In this document: positions 1-9,169 of the stretch, in pieces
Numbering within the stretch: position 1 is the first letter of the stretch
Layout: the number at the start of each line of letters is the position of its first letter
Source: Rivularia sp. PCC 7116
GTDB lineage: Bacteria > Cyanobacteriota > Cyanobacteriia > Cyanobacteriales > Nostocaceae
Length of the DNA: 64,000 bases
Reading direction: 5' to 3'
NCBI RefSeq assembly: GCF_000316665.1
Contig: NC_019678.1
Span: forward strand, 1,860,001 to 1,924,000
The notes under the pieces: generated by a model
The model's input: the letters and a program-made list of their open reading frames with translations, nothing else
The model's database searches: none
Told to the model about the DNA's origin: nothing
Made by a program: the position numbers and the translations under genes

Positions 1-421
1 GCAATCAATCATATGTACTCTGACTATAACCTTCTACTTGTTGAGAATAATTCAGATATAAATTAATCTACTTTTCATTTACTCGTTTATCTTAATGATA
101 AAAATTTTTATATAGACGAGGACTCTGATTTTCAGTGGGTTTATGTAAGTCCGATATATCTTGCAGCAAATTGATAAGCAATACACATACTACTAATTGC
201 CAAAGGATATATTTAGTAAAATATATGGTTATTAAATTTTATATCTTAAGTTTCACACTAATTAATAAAGAGTCAGAATATAAATAATCCGGGCAAAAAA
301 GCGAAATGATTGTACTCCAATCGCTTGTTTTGCCCAGATATTACAACTATGCTCAAAATAATGTATAAGCCAACACAAAAAACAAGTTAAATCTCATAGC
401 TGAGAATAAACTAAATTATTC
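1..421. other. AT-rich spacer with one stem-loop
   Basis: I see no gene here. An inverted repeat at 291-304 and 321-335 (arms beginning gggcaaaa, one bulged base) could fold into a stem of about 14 bp. It lies about 90 bases beyond the stop of the minus-strand lipoprotein gene, so it may end that transcript, but no clear T-run follows it. Confidence 0.4.
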
Positions 422-712
422 TTAGTTAGCTTTTTCTTCTGTTTCTTCAACATCTTCTGGGATATCTTGACCTGATTCTTCTATAGTTTCAGCAGTTTCT
501 TCCGGAATTTCTTCGACTGCTTCGTCAGTTTCAGCAGTTTCTTCCGGAATTTCTTCGACTGCTTCGTCGGTTTCAGCAGCTTCTGGAGCTACGGTTTCTT
601 CAGTTGAAGGTGTAGAATCTTCACTGCTCTGTGTCTCCTGGGAGCCAGCACAAGCACTGATGCTTGCTGCTAAACCAAGTACCAAGAACAAAGCAACCAT
701 TTTAGAACGCAT
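422..712 (-). CDS. Small acidic lipoprotein with tandem repeat
   Basis: I chose the ATG at 712 because a GAGGAG ribosome site lies 7 bases upstream; an in-frame ATG at 727 has none. The 96-residue product starts with a lipoprotein signal (charged N-terminus, hydrophobic stretch, lipobox I-S-A-C with Cys21), so it is probably anchored to a membrane by lipid. The mature part is low-complexity and very acidic (Glu, Thr, Ala, Pro) and contains two copies of the 14-residue unit DEAVEEIPEETAET, repeated at the DNA level. No catalytic domain is visible. The function is unknown; it resembles a flexible surface or periplasmic spacer. The gene is divergent from the UPF0182 gene. Confidence 0.7.
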   Translation of the reverse strand: MRSKMVALFLVLGLAASISACAGSQETQSSEDSTPSTEETVAPEAAETDEAVEEIPEETAETDEAVEEIPEETAETIEESGQDIPEDVEETEEKAN

Positions 713-955
713 TTTTTCACTCCTCATCCAATTACTAACCACAAAAATTGTTCGTTTATCGCGTTTCTTTATTCCTGATTTCACTTCAGTAATTAAACTT
801 ATCAATATAGTGTAATATTCAAATAATGAGAGTCTAATTACTTGTTGAAATTAATGGAGAAACCATTACTAGTTTTAACTGTTAAAAGTGAAAAATCTCA
901 AGATAAATGAGTCACAAATGATGATTTGTAGCGATTAATAAAAAATTAACTTTGA

Positions 956-3900
956 GTGATGCAAATAGTTAGTTTAATTTCTAAGAAAAATTATCGAATA
1001 ATTCCTGTTTTATTGGGTTTGTGGCTAATTTTTGATTTAGTTTCCCATCTAGGAGCGGAATTACTTTGGTTCGAGAAAGTTGGGTATTTATCTGAGTTTA
1101 TATTGCGCTTAGCGACGCAGTTAGGATTGTGGGCGATCGCCTTTTTCACGAGTGCGTGTTTTTTGCTGGGTAATTTAACTATAGCTAAGAAGTTTCAGCA
1201 TCCGAAATTAGGATATCCAAATCAAGAAAAAAGTAAGCAAGAAAAACGAAATTTTTTCCCTTCTCCAACCTTTCTCAAAGAACCTATTTCTCCTGCATAC
1301 CGTTATGGATTTAAGTTACGGTGGCTTTTACCAACAGTTTTTGGATTAAGTCTTTTAATCGGGACAATAGTAGTTTTTTACAGCCAGAAAGCTTTAAATG
1401 TTTGGTATCCCGAAATTGTATTACCCGGAAAGCTGCTCAAATTTCCAGTTTGGTTGCAGTTAATATGGAATATTTTGCAGATACAGCAACCAGTAATATC
1501 TTTACTGCAATTAACTCTACTAATCTTTTTAACTGCTGCAATTTTTATCAATTACGAATTTTGGTTAACAGCGTTTTCGGTAATTGTAAGTTTACTTCTA
1601 GGTTTTTTAATTTCAGCACGATGGATAAATGTCTTACAATATTTTGGCGATACTAGCTTCAATATCAAAGAACCTTTATTTAATCGCGATATTAGTTTTT
1701 ACGTATTTTCTTTACCAATTTGGGAATTACTGCTGTTTTGGTTCTTAGGGTTATTTTTACTAGGTATGGCTGCGGTAGCGTTAATTTATTTACGTTCTGC
1801 GAATAGCTTGAGTGAAGGAAAATTCCCCGGTTTTACCGTACAGCAACGACTTCATCTTGATGCTTTGGGTTGCTTGACAATGTTAGCTATAGCCTTGCGC
1901 TATTGGCTTTTACGGTATCAACTTTTATATTCTGTGTTAGGGGTAAATTATGGTGCTAGCTATACAGATGTACAGGTATTGCTACCTATTTACACGGGCT
2001 TGAGTCTTTTAGCTATAGGCATTGCAGGTTATCTGTTAGTACGAACTTTAGCTTTATCTCAAAAAAGAAGGGAAACTATAAAACGCGCTCCTTATCCGCG
2101 TCAATTGGTTTATGTATCGGTATTCTTCTTAGTAGTTGCAACTGTCGCAGTTAGCTTACTACCAACAGTAGTGCAAAAATTAATCGTACAGCCCAACGAA
2201 ATCAGCCGTGAAAAGCCTTATATAGAGCGTACAATCAAGCTTACCCGCGAAGCATTCAATTTAGATAGCATCGATGCAAGTACTTTTAATCCTCAAAACA
2301 ATCTCACGGCATCAGAATTACGAGACAATGATTTAACTGTAGGAAATATTCGTTTGTGGGATGCACGTCCGCTTTTACAAAGTAACCGACAATTACAACA
2401 AATTCGACCTTATTATAAGTTTCCAGATGCAGATATTGACCGTTACACTCTCAAGCAAAGTTTAAAATCTGAAGCTTCTTTTAAACAGCAAACTATTATC
2501 GCAGCCAGAGAACTTGATTATAATGACGTTCCCGATGCGGCGAAAACTTGGGTAAACAAGCATTTAGTTTATACTCATGGCTACGGATTTACTTTGAGTC
2601 CAGTAAATCAAGTAGCGCCTGGTGGATTGCCTTATTACTATATTAAAGATATTGGCGTTGAAAACTCCGGCAATCAAGGTTCTTTATCAATATCCAATGC
2701 AGAAATCCGTGCAAGTATTCCCGTTGCAAATCCGCGTATTTATTTTGGAGAAATTGCTGATACTTATGTAATGACGGGGACAAGAACCAAAGAGTTTGAT
2801 TATCCTAGTGGAAATACTAACGAATTTAACATTTACGACGGAAAGGGTGGAATTTCTATAGGTTCGCTTTGGCGACGGTTGCTGTTTTCCGAGTATCTTA
2901 AAGATTGGCAGATGCTGCTAACCCGTAATTTTACTCCACAAACTAAAGTAATATTCCGCCGCAATATCAAACAAAGAATACAAAGTATAGCTCCTTTTTT
3001 GCGTTTTGATAGCGATCCTTACCTGGTAGCTGCTGATGGCAAAGCGAAAACTATTGATGGTAAACCAACATATTTATATTGGATAGTTGATGCCTATACA
3101 ACCAGCAACCGTTATCCATATTCCGATCCAGGCAAAAATAAATTTAACTACATCCGCAACTCTGTCAAAGTTGTTGTGGATGCCTACAACGGTGATGTGA
3201 ACTTTTATATTGCCGATCAAACCGATCCCATTATTGATACATTAGGGAGAATTTTCCCCTCAATGTTCAAACCTTTATCGGAATTACCTGTAACCCTTCG
3301 CAGTCATATTCGTTACCCATTAGACTATTTCAGCATTCAGTCAGAACGCTTGCTGGAATATCACATGACAGATCCGCAAGTATTCTATAACCGAGAAGAT
3401 TTGTGGCAGATTCCCACAGAAATTTATGGCACCAAACAGCAGCAAGTACAGCCCTACTATTTAATTACAAAACTGCCTAAAGCCCAAAAAGAAGAATTTA
3501 TTTTACTGCTTCCTTTTACTCCTACACAACGGAGAAACTTAATTGCTTGGTTGGCTGCTCGTTCCGATGGTCAACAATATGGTAAATTGTTGCTTTACGA
3601 ATTCCCCAAACAGGAATTGGTTTACGGTATTCAGCAGGTAGAAGCTTTAATTAACCAAAAACCAGAAATTTCCGAGCAAATCACCTTATGGAATCGTGAA
3701 GGTTCGCGAGTAATTCAAGGAAATTTGTTAGTCATACCAATAGAACAATCGCTTCTATATGTGGAGCCTATATATCTTGAAGCTGAAGAAAACAGTTTAC
3801 CAACTTTAGTTAGGGTGGTTGTAGCTTACGACAACGATATTGTTATGGAAAATAGTTTAGAAGATGCTTTAGAAGCTATTTTCGATGCGAGTGAAATTAC

Positions 3901-3958
3901 GACACCTGCTTTTACTCCTCCAGAAACACAACTCCAACAACCCGTACCGCCGCAATAG
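956..3958 (+). CDS. UPF0182 family integral membrane protein
   Basis: A 1000-residue protein of the UPF0182 family, which is widespread in cyanobacteria and actinobacteria and has no established function. The first ~400 residues carry about seven hydrophobic segments (for example near 15-35, 58-78, 120-145, 175-225, 250-280, 340-365 and 385-405). A large hydrophilic domain follows, starting near the family sequence REKPYIERTI, probably on the outer face of the membrane. The C-terminus is Pro/Gln-rich. The start is GTG at 956 directly followed by ATG at 959, and either may be used. The length is normal for the family. It stands alone, with no obvious operon partner. Confidence 0.9.
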   Translation: MMQIVSLISKKNYRIIPVLLGLWLIFDLVSHLGAELLWFEKVGYLSEFILRLATQLGLWAIAFFTSACFLLGNLTIAKKFQHPKLGYPNQEKSKQEKRNFFPSPTFLKEPISPAYRYGFKLRWLLPTVFGLSLLIGTIVVFYSQKALNVWYPEIVLPGKLLKFPVWLQLIWNILQIQQPVISLLQLTLLIFLTAAIFINYEFWLTAFSVIVSLLLGFLISARWINVLQYFGDTSFNIKEPLFNRDISFYVFSLPIWELLLFWFLGLFLLGMAAVALIYLRSANSLSEGKFPGFTVQQRLHLDALGCLTMLAIALRYWLLRYQLLYSVLGVNYGASYTDVQVLLPIYTGLSLLAIGIAGYLLVRTLALSQKRRETIKRAPYPRQLVYVSVFFLVVATVAVSLLPTVVQKLIVQPNEISREKPYIERTIKLTREAFNLDSIDASTFNPQNNLTASELRDNDLTVGNIRLWDARPLLQSNRQLQQIRPYYKFPDADIDRYTLKQSLKSEASFKQQTIIAARELDYNDVPDAAKTWVNKHLVYTHGYGFTLSPVNQVAPGGLPYYYIKDIGVENSGNQGSLSISNAEIRASIPVANPRIYFGEIADTYVMTGTRTKEFDYPSGNTNEFNIYDGKGGISIGSLWRRLLFSEYLKDWQMLLTRNFTPQTKVIFRRNIKQRIQSIAPFLRFDSDPYLVAADGKAKTIDGKPTYLYWIVDAYTTSNRYPYSDPGKNKFNYIRNSVKVVVDAYNGDVNFYIADQTDPIIDTLGRIFPSMFKPLSELPVTLRSHIRYPLDYFSIQSERLLEYHMTDPQVFYNREDLWQIPTEIYGTKQQQVQPYYLITKLPKAQKEEFILLLPFTPTQRRNLIAWLAARSDGQQYGKLLLYEFPKQELVYGIQQVEALINQKPEISEQITLWNREGSRVIQGNLLVIPIEQSLLYVEPIYLEAEENSLPTLVRVVVAYDNDIVMENSLEDALEAIFDASEITTPAFTPPETQLQQPVPPQ

Positions 3959-4051
3959 AATTCATCGGCAACAAGTAAGTATTGATGAGTTCATATATCT
4001 TTAAAACCCTTAATCTATACACCATAGGGGTTTCGTAGATACTAGTAAGAC

Positions 4052-4089
4052 TAATGGGACAGACCACACATACGGTGTCTGTCCCATTA
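4052..4089. terminator. Perfect 13-bp inverted repeat after the UPF0182 gene
   Basis: The arms 4052-4064 (taatgggacagac) and 4077-4089 are exact reverse complements around a 12-base loop, about 95 bases after the UPF0182 stop. The position suggests a transcription terminator. There is no good T-run, so it could instead be a dispersed palindrome. Confidence 0.5.
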
Positions 4090-5173
4090 TTTACACTTTA
4101 TAGAGCAATTGTGACGCAGCAGCCCCGAAATTACTTGGACTGCTTAGGGGGTGAATTCCCAACCAAGACGGTATTGAAAACAGTACTAGATTCAACGGGC
4201 AATAGAACTAGAATATAACCAGTCAGAATTAATAAAACTCCTTCTGCTTCCTCTGCTTTTCTTGGTTGCCCTTAACCAGCATTTGCATTGGGAAAAACTA
4301 ACTCTTTCAAAAAATACTTTGTTACGAAATCTCATTTGTTGTTTATCGTTTCGCAATTTGTTGGTGCTAGTTCTTATCCGTGACTAATTTGGTCAGTATG
4401 ACGTAACAAATATCACATATATTGCTTGATTTTTTTTAGAATACCTTCCCAAAGGTATACATCAAATTTCTTGAATACTCTTTTAGGAGGATATCAGAGA
4501 CATGGTGTTGATGTCAGAATTGTAAACTGTTATATATATTTAAATATTAAAATAAAGCTAGTTTTGTTCAACTTGCCTAAAATTTCAGCTATGGCTTTGT
4601 AATTCATTGACAACTGTAAAAGCCTAACTTAATCAGGTTTTAACTAGTTGCTTAAATCAATCCTCTTACTGATTACTCAGTATTTTTTTATCAAATTGAC
4701 TGCATAGCTAAAAAATAGTCAAATTTTGAATCTATAACGGCAATATTTTAAATTAATTGTACGTGAGATAATATTCAATATGATTTATCTTATTTACCGA
4801 TTGAATCATACTTCAAGTAATTATATTTATACTTTTTAAAAAGCGACCTTAAATAAAGGTGAACTTCTAATTTGATAAGTATTATAATGCATTTTTTTTA
4901 GACTATATAAATTTTTCCTTTATCTTCATTGAAATTGTTTACTTGACTATAATCAGCGCTCTATTTATTTTTTCTTATACAGTGCTTTTTATCGTCAAAT
5001 CCAGCCAAATCTAAAAAAAATAAAAGAAAATTATTTTTTTTTACACAAATATATCTAAAATTAACTTGTGTTAAATGCAAGTTAAAAGCCTTGTTTTTGC
5101 TGTTTAAAAGAAAGCAGCAATCAGATTTTATTGCTCTCTAATTAGATAGGTGTCTAAAAGATTATAGCACAAA
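4090..5173. other. Long spacer without a recognised gene
   Basis: About 1.1 kb with no supportable coding region. It contains a 7-bp hairpin (4441-4458), then an AGGAGG ribosome-site sequence (4485-4490), then a seven-codon reading frame, MVLMSEL (4502-4525). That arrangement could be a leader peptide or the remains of a lost gene. The rest is AT-rich. Confidence 0.4.
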
Positions 5174-5755
5174 ATGAAAAATGAGAAATTGCAAAATCTG
5201 TTACGTTTTTTCAAGGCGTTAGCAGATGAAAGTAGACTGAGAATAATTGGTATTCTGGCTAGTCAGGAGTGCAGTGTAGAAGAATTAGCTGTGTTATTAG
5301 AACTAAAAGAACCAACAATTTCGCATCATTTAACGAAACTAAAGCAGCTTGAATTGGTAAGAATGCGTCCTGAAGGCAATACTCATTTTTATCAATTAGA
5401 TAAAGAGGTTTTGCAAGCTATGAGTAAGGAAGTATTTCATCCAGATAAAATAGCCTCTTTCGCTGATGATGTGAATCTTCAAGCCTGGGAAGTGAAAGTA
5501 TTGAATTCTTACATAGAGCCAGATTTTCAAAATTCTGAATCCGTACAGCATTTAAGAGAAATTCCAAGCAGCAGTAAGAAACGCTTAACTATTCTCAAAT
5601 GGATCGTTAATAAATTTGAATTGGGTGTCGAATATCCACAGGATAAAGTGGATGATATCCTGAAAATTTACTATTCCGATTTTGAGACGTTGCGGAAAGC
5701 ATTAATAGATAGTCGGTTACTGAAGGAAAACAATGGGGTATATCTTAGATGTTGA
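5174..5755 (+). CDS. ArsR-family regulator with DUF2087 domain
   Basis: A 193-residue DNA-binding regulator. Residues ~8-85 form an ArsR-type winged helix (LADESRLRIIGIL, then recognition helix EPTISHHLTKLKQ, then the wing around RMRPEGNTHFYQL). Residues ~115-193 match the DUF2087 type (KKRLTILKWIVNKF...LRKALIDSRLL). The usual metal-binding ELCVC motif of ArsR helix 3 is absent (only ECSVEEL is seen), so metal sensing is unlikely. No target gene is adjacent, because long spacers lie on both sides. The family assignment is firm; the ligand and target are unknown. Confidence 0.85.
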   Translation: MKNEKLQNLLRFFKALADESRLRIIGILASQECSVEELAVLLELKEPTISHHLTKLKQLELVRMRPEGNTHFYQLDKEVLQAMSKEVFHPDKIASFADDVNLQAWEVKVLNSYIEPDFQNSESVQHLREIPSSSKKRLTILKWIVNKFELGVEYPQDKVDDILKIYYSDFETLRKALIDSRLLKENNGVYLRC

Positions 5756-6174
5756 ATAAAAGAATGTAGGCTAATTTACTCTTCTATGTATAAGTAAATC
5801 TTGAAATAGCTAGGAGATAGGGGACAAAGTAGACAAATTACTGACTCCCATTCTCTTAACTACTTAATCATTTCTTCGCAATCTACCTCCTTCTTCTAAG
5901 GATGGCAAAAATATCCTTAGTTGTCATAAAGCTAGATTGTGTTTCAATCGAGCTACTACAATTGTATTTGTTAAGTTTATATAAGTTTTTAGCTAAAATC
6001 TCGCGGCCAAAATATCAAGCATTCGTGAAGCTTAAGTATTTCTATGGTGAAAAAAGCGTGATTTTATAAAAGTAACAAAAACATCAGCGAGCATTTTATC
6101 AAAAATACATGAAAGTATATTCATAAAGTTATTAAGTTGTTATTTATAAGAAGCTTGAATTACGGGTAAATAAA
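5756..6174. other. Spacer with small stem-loop
   Basis: No gene is seen. An 8-bp stem (5896-5903 with 5913-5920, ctaaggat) could be a weak terminator for the ArsR gene. Nothing else stands out. Confidence 0.3.
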
Positions 6175-6555
6175 ATGTTTAAGAAAGTGGTATTACCAAC
6201 ACTAGCTATTTCAGGGACGATTTTTGTTGGCTTTGCTGCGCTGTTAGCTCAATACGGTTCCGAACGAGTGGAAGTTCGGGTAGACAGCCAAGATTTGTTT
6301 TACGGTGAAGTTAGGGATTTGTTATCTCCTGGAGTAGGGGCAGCATTAAGCCTAACTCTCGGTGTTGCAAGTATTGCTGTAATCGGATATAGCAAATCTG
6401 CAAGTAGAGAACAGGAGTTAGAAAAGCAGTTATTATCTCTGAGAAAGGCAGTTTTGGATAAAGAAGTTCAAATCGAAGACATAAAAAAGCATGAAAAAAT
6501 AAAAACAACAAATTGTGTAGATTTTATTAATTACAGAAACTTCAGCAGGCGTTAA
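6175..6555 (+). CDS. Small membrane protein with coiled coil, unknown function
   Basis: A 126-residue product that I do not recognise as a named family. Residues ~5-26 and ~50-72 are hydrophobic and likely membrane segments. The loop between them is acidic (RVDSQDLFYGEVRDL). Residues ~75-105 form a short amphipathic, probably coiled-coil stretch (EQELEKQLLSLRKAVLDKE), followed by a basic tail. The ATG start has no strong ribosome site. It lies between the ArsR gene and a palindromic repeat, with no functional context. It looks like a cyanobacterial small inner-membrane protein. Confidence 0.6.
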   Translation: MFKKVVLPTLAISGTIFVGFAALLAQYGSERVEVRVDSQDLFYGEVRDLLSPGVGAALSLTLGVASIAVIGYSKSASREQELEKQLLSLRKAVLDKEVQIEDIKKHEKIKTTNCVDFINYRNFSRR

Positions 6556-6591
6556 TTAAAAGTAACTGGTAGCAGAATACTCATGGAAAAA

Positions 6592-6614
6592 GAGACGTAG
6601 CAATGCTACGTCTC
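6592..6614. repeat. Palindromic dispersed repeat (GAGACGTAGCA type)
   Basis: A perfect 23-base palindrome whose half-site is gagacgtagca. The same palindrome with one centre change occurs at 56406-56428, and a half copy at 56720-56730. It sits between two convergent genes (6175-6555 and 6660-8165) and could act as a two-way terminator. Confidence 0.7.
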
Positions 6615-6659
6615 AACAAGAAAAAGCAAGATATTTCAGTTCTAATTGGAAACGCTATT

Positions 6660-8165
6660 TTACAATTTTGGCTGCTGAAGATAATGTCGATAATCGTTCA
6701 AATCTTCCAGTACTTTATTGGTGAGGAAATACATTCCAAGCATATTAAAGAGAGCCATCGCGAAAAATGTAGCGTCTCCAAAATCAATCACCGATTGAGG
6801 CTTTGCTATTGCACCAATAAATACGGCAATTACGAATAATATTCTGTATACAATCAAGCTACGCTCGCTAAAGAGATATTCCCAAGCACGCTCTGCATAA
6901 TAGCTCCAGGAAATCATTGTAGAGAAAGCGAATAAAAATACTGAGATTGAAAGTAGTACGGGGAACCAAGATATTTGGGTACCAAAAGCTTTAGAAGTTA
7001 GAGCCGCACCTTCTCCAGCTTTTCTTATTGCTTCATATTCAGGATTGTTCCAAACTCCGGTAATCACAATTACCAAAGCAGTCATATTACAGATAACCAC
7101 TGTATCAATGAATGGTTCCAAAAGCGCTACCAAGCCTTCTTTAATAGGGCGATCTGTCCTGGCTGCGGAGTGAGCAATTGCAGCAGAACCAACTCCAGCT
7201 TCGTTAGAGAAGGTAGAACGTCTAAAACCTTGAACGATTACACCAATAATTCCTCCTTCCACAGCTTCGGGAGAAAAGGCTTGTTGGAAGATAGTAGCAA
7301 TAGCGCCGGGAATCGCAGTAAAGTTAATTAACAGAATCCATAATGCAGCGACTACATAAAGCACGCACATTACTGGCACTATAGTCCCTGCAACTTGACC
7401 AATACGGTGGATACCACCAATCATTACTAAACCCACTAAAATAGCCAGAATCAAACCGTAAACCCAAGGATATATAGGAAATATCTCTTTTACCGCACCA
7501 TAGGATTGATTTACTTGAATCATATTTGCCGCACCAAAAGCAGCAAAGATGCAACAAACAGAAAATACAATTGCTAAAACGTTACCGAATGCTGGTAAAC
7601 CAATTTCTGCGAATCCTCTAGACAGATAATACATCGGTCCGCCTGCAACTTTACCATCGGGCTTAATGATGCGATATTTTTGACCGAGTGTAGATTCAAC
7701 AAATTTGCTCGACATACCCAGCAAACCACCAAGAGTCATCCACAAAGTTGCACCGGGACCACCTACGCTAATCGCGATCGCTACGCCAGCAATGTTACCA
7801 AGTCCCACTGTTGCCGACAGAGCAGTAGCCAAAGCTTGGAAATGAGAAACTTCTCCTGGTGCATTCGGATCGTCGTATTTTCCCCGAACGATATCAACAG
7901 CGTGTCCGAACATCCGGAAATTGACAAACCCCATGCGGATGGTAAAGAAAATAGCTCCAAAAATTAACCATAAAACAATCAGGGGAAAGCCACCGATACT
8001 GAAAAACAGAACATCAAATATTCCCTTTACAAACCCAGAAAAAGCAGCATCAAGCTGCTGTATCAAAGGTTCTCCAGCAGCTTCATCAGCAGCAAAAACT
8101 GCGGTAGGAATCAAACATAATAATAAAGTTAGTAACCAAGGACGTTTATACAATGACTTCCACAT
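6660..8165 (-). CDS. AGCS-family sodium:alanine/glycine symporter
   Basis: A 501-residue transporter of the alanine or glycine:cation symporter family (TC 2.A.25), which imports a small neutral amino acid together with Na+. The family pattern is clear: the ALSATVGLGNIAGVAIAI segment, then GGPMYYLSRGF, then RSTFSNEAGVGSAAIAHSAA, and about ten hydrophobic helices. The N-terminus (residues 1-25, ending TAVFA) looks like a cleavable signal peptide, an extension seen in some bacterial members. The gene is monocistronic and convergent with the small membrane protein gene. The substrate cannot be told from sequence alone. Confidence 0.9.
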   Translation of the reverse strand: MWKSLYKRPWLLTLLLCLIPTAVFAADEAAGEPLIQQLDAAFSGFVKGIFDVLFFSIGGFPLIVLWLIFGAIFFTIRMGFVNFRMFGHAVDIVRGKYDDPNAPGEVSHFQALATALSATVGLGNIAGVAIAISVGGPGATLWMTLGGLLGMSSKFVESTLGQKYRIIKPDGKVAGGPMYYLSRGFAEIGLPAFGNVLAIVFSVCCIFAAFGAANMIQVNQSYGAVKEIFPIYPWVYGLILAILVGLVMIGGIHRIGQVAGTIVPVMCVLYVVAALWILLINFTAIPGAIATIFQQAFSPEAVEGGIIGVIVQGFRRSTFSNEAGVGSAAIAHSAARTDRPIKEGLVALLEPFIDTVVICNMTALVIVITGVWNNPEYEAIRKAGEGAALTSKAFGTQISWFPVLLSISVFLFAFSTMISWSYYAERAWEYLFSERSLIVYRILFVIAVFIGAIAKPQSVIDFGDATFFAMALFNMLGMYFLTNKVLEDLNDYRHYLQQPKL

Positions 8166-8768
8166 TCAAGAAAATTCTCCATTAACTATTTTTTTCAGTA
8201 CACTTTGTTATTCAGGGATACTACCTTAAGGCTGATGTTTCCTTCAAGATTGGAACTTACATGTATGTCGTGTAATAAGCGAATATTTTTCTAATCGCAA
8301 TTTTCCTAACTTCTTCAAGTTAATAGTGATGGCTTTGCCAAGATACACGATATTTAATGCAATACAACAGTTCTCACTTTTACTCCGTATATCGAAATCA
8401 AATGTTTCGGCTTACTTCCCTTGCTTTGTGACATAGAAGCTAAGCTTTGATCGGTAAATTCATCAACATATTACCCGTATCCAGCAAAATGGACGGTATA
8501 ACTGTTAACTCTCATTGTTTAAATGGGAAACTGAAAAATGAAGAACGACAAATATTAATTTTTATTAATATTATTCTTGGATCTATCTAAGAAATAAGAT
8601 CGGGACTTACGCATGGACTACATGTTTACGTCATTATTCGCTGCGCGACGTATTCACCCGTAGGGTGTGGAACATCTCTCGAAACGCCATCGTTCGCTTC
8701 CCTACACGTAGCGATCGTCGCAATGATAAATGCACAATTAAGTTTGCCTAAGTACTTATATCTAAATA
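8166..8768. other. Spacer upstream of symporter; solo repeat end
   Basis: No gene is seen. At ~8602 there is GGGACTTACGCA, a motif I know from the ends of cyanobacterial mobile elements. No matching opposite end was found nearby, so it is probably a remnant. Confidence 0.35.
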
Positions 8769-8833
8769 TGCCCCCTAAATCCGCCAAAAATGGGGGACTT
8801 TCAATTATCTTTCTCCCCCCAAAATTGGGGGCT
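8769..8833. repeat. CCCCCTAAATCC-type dispersed repeat, interrupted
   Basis: This stretch matches, in reverse orientation, the inner part of the element at 15791-15934 (shared order: gccccctaaatcc, gggggacttt, then a run of C, then attggggg). Its right end is directly joined to the element at 8834-8950, which suggests that element landed in it. Confidence 0.55.
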
Positions 8834-8950
8834 ATACCAATTCTGTATGAGGCTGCGCTAAATCACCCTCACTCTGCAAGAGTGGGGCTACTGAAGCAAA
8901 GCCCACCTACGTGGGCTAAAGAGGGGCGCATCTTTATAAAGAAATGGTAT
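8834..8950. mobile_element. 117-bp MITE-like element with TACCA ends
   Basis: The ends are imperfect inverted repeats of about 25 bp (ATACCAATTCTGTATGAGGC against ATACCATTTCTTTATAAAGA, 20 of 25 matching through TGCGC). There is no coding capacity. The inside contains a GCCCACCTACGTGGGC hairpin. The right ~69 bases recur at 55144-55212. TA at each edge would fit an IS630/Tc1-like mover, which is an inference. Confidence 0.6.
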
Positions 8951-8982
8951 TAGGGGGAAAATAATATTTTTTAGGAATGGCC

Positions 8983-9082
8983 GCAACTGGCACATTTATG
9001 CTCTAGGGTGCTTGTACACAGATTAATTGTTAAGGGAATAATAAAGCAATCAGTGTACGGCACCACCCGAGTTGTGTGACGC
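8983..9082. repeat. 100-bp repeat, uninterrupted copy
   Basis: In reverse complement this matches the repeat at 15731-15982 once the 144-bp insertion and its 8-bp target duplication are removed: 100 bases with 4 mismatches by my alignment. It is therefore the empty-site version of that locus. It does not code for protein. Confidence 0.85.
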
Positions 9083-9169
9083 GCAGCCTTAGTCCTGTTT
9101 TTAATCAGCAACGCCCAATTAATAGCTCAATTCTAAGATTTTAGACAAAAACTATCCAAATTTTGATCG

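Noticed and set aside
6603-6839. Plus-strand frame of 78 codons starting in the palindrome
   Set aside because: It overlaps the symporter gene in antisense and its first codons are the dispersed palindrome; no family-like sequence.
8723-8953. 76-codon plus-strand frame
   Set aside because: It is made of two dispersed repeats (C-run repeat and TACCA element), not a gene.
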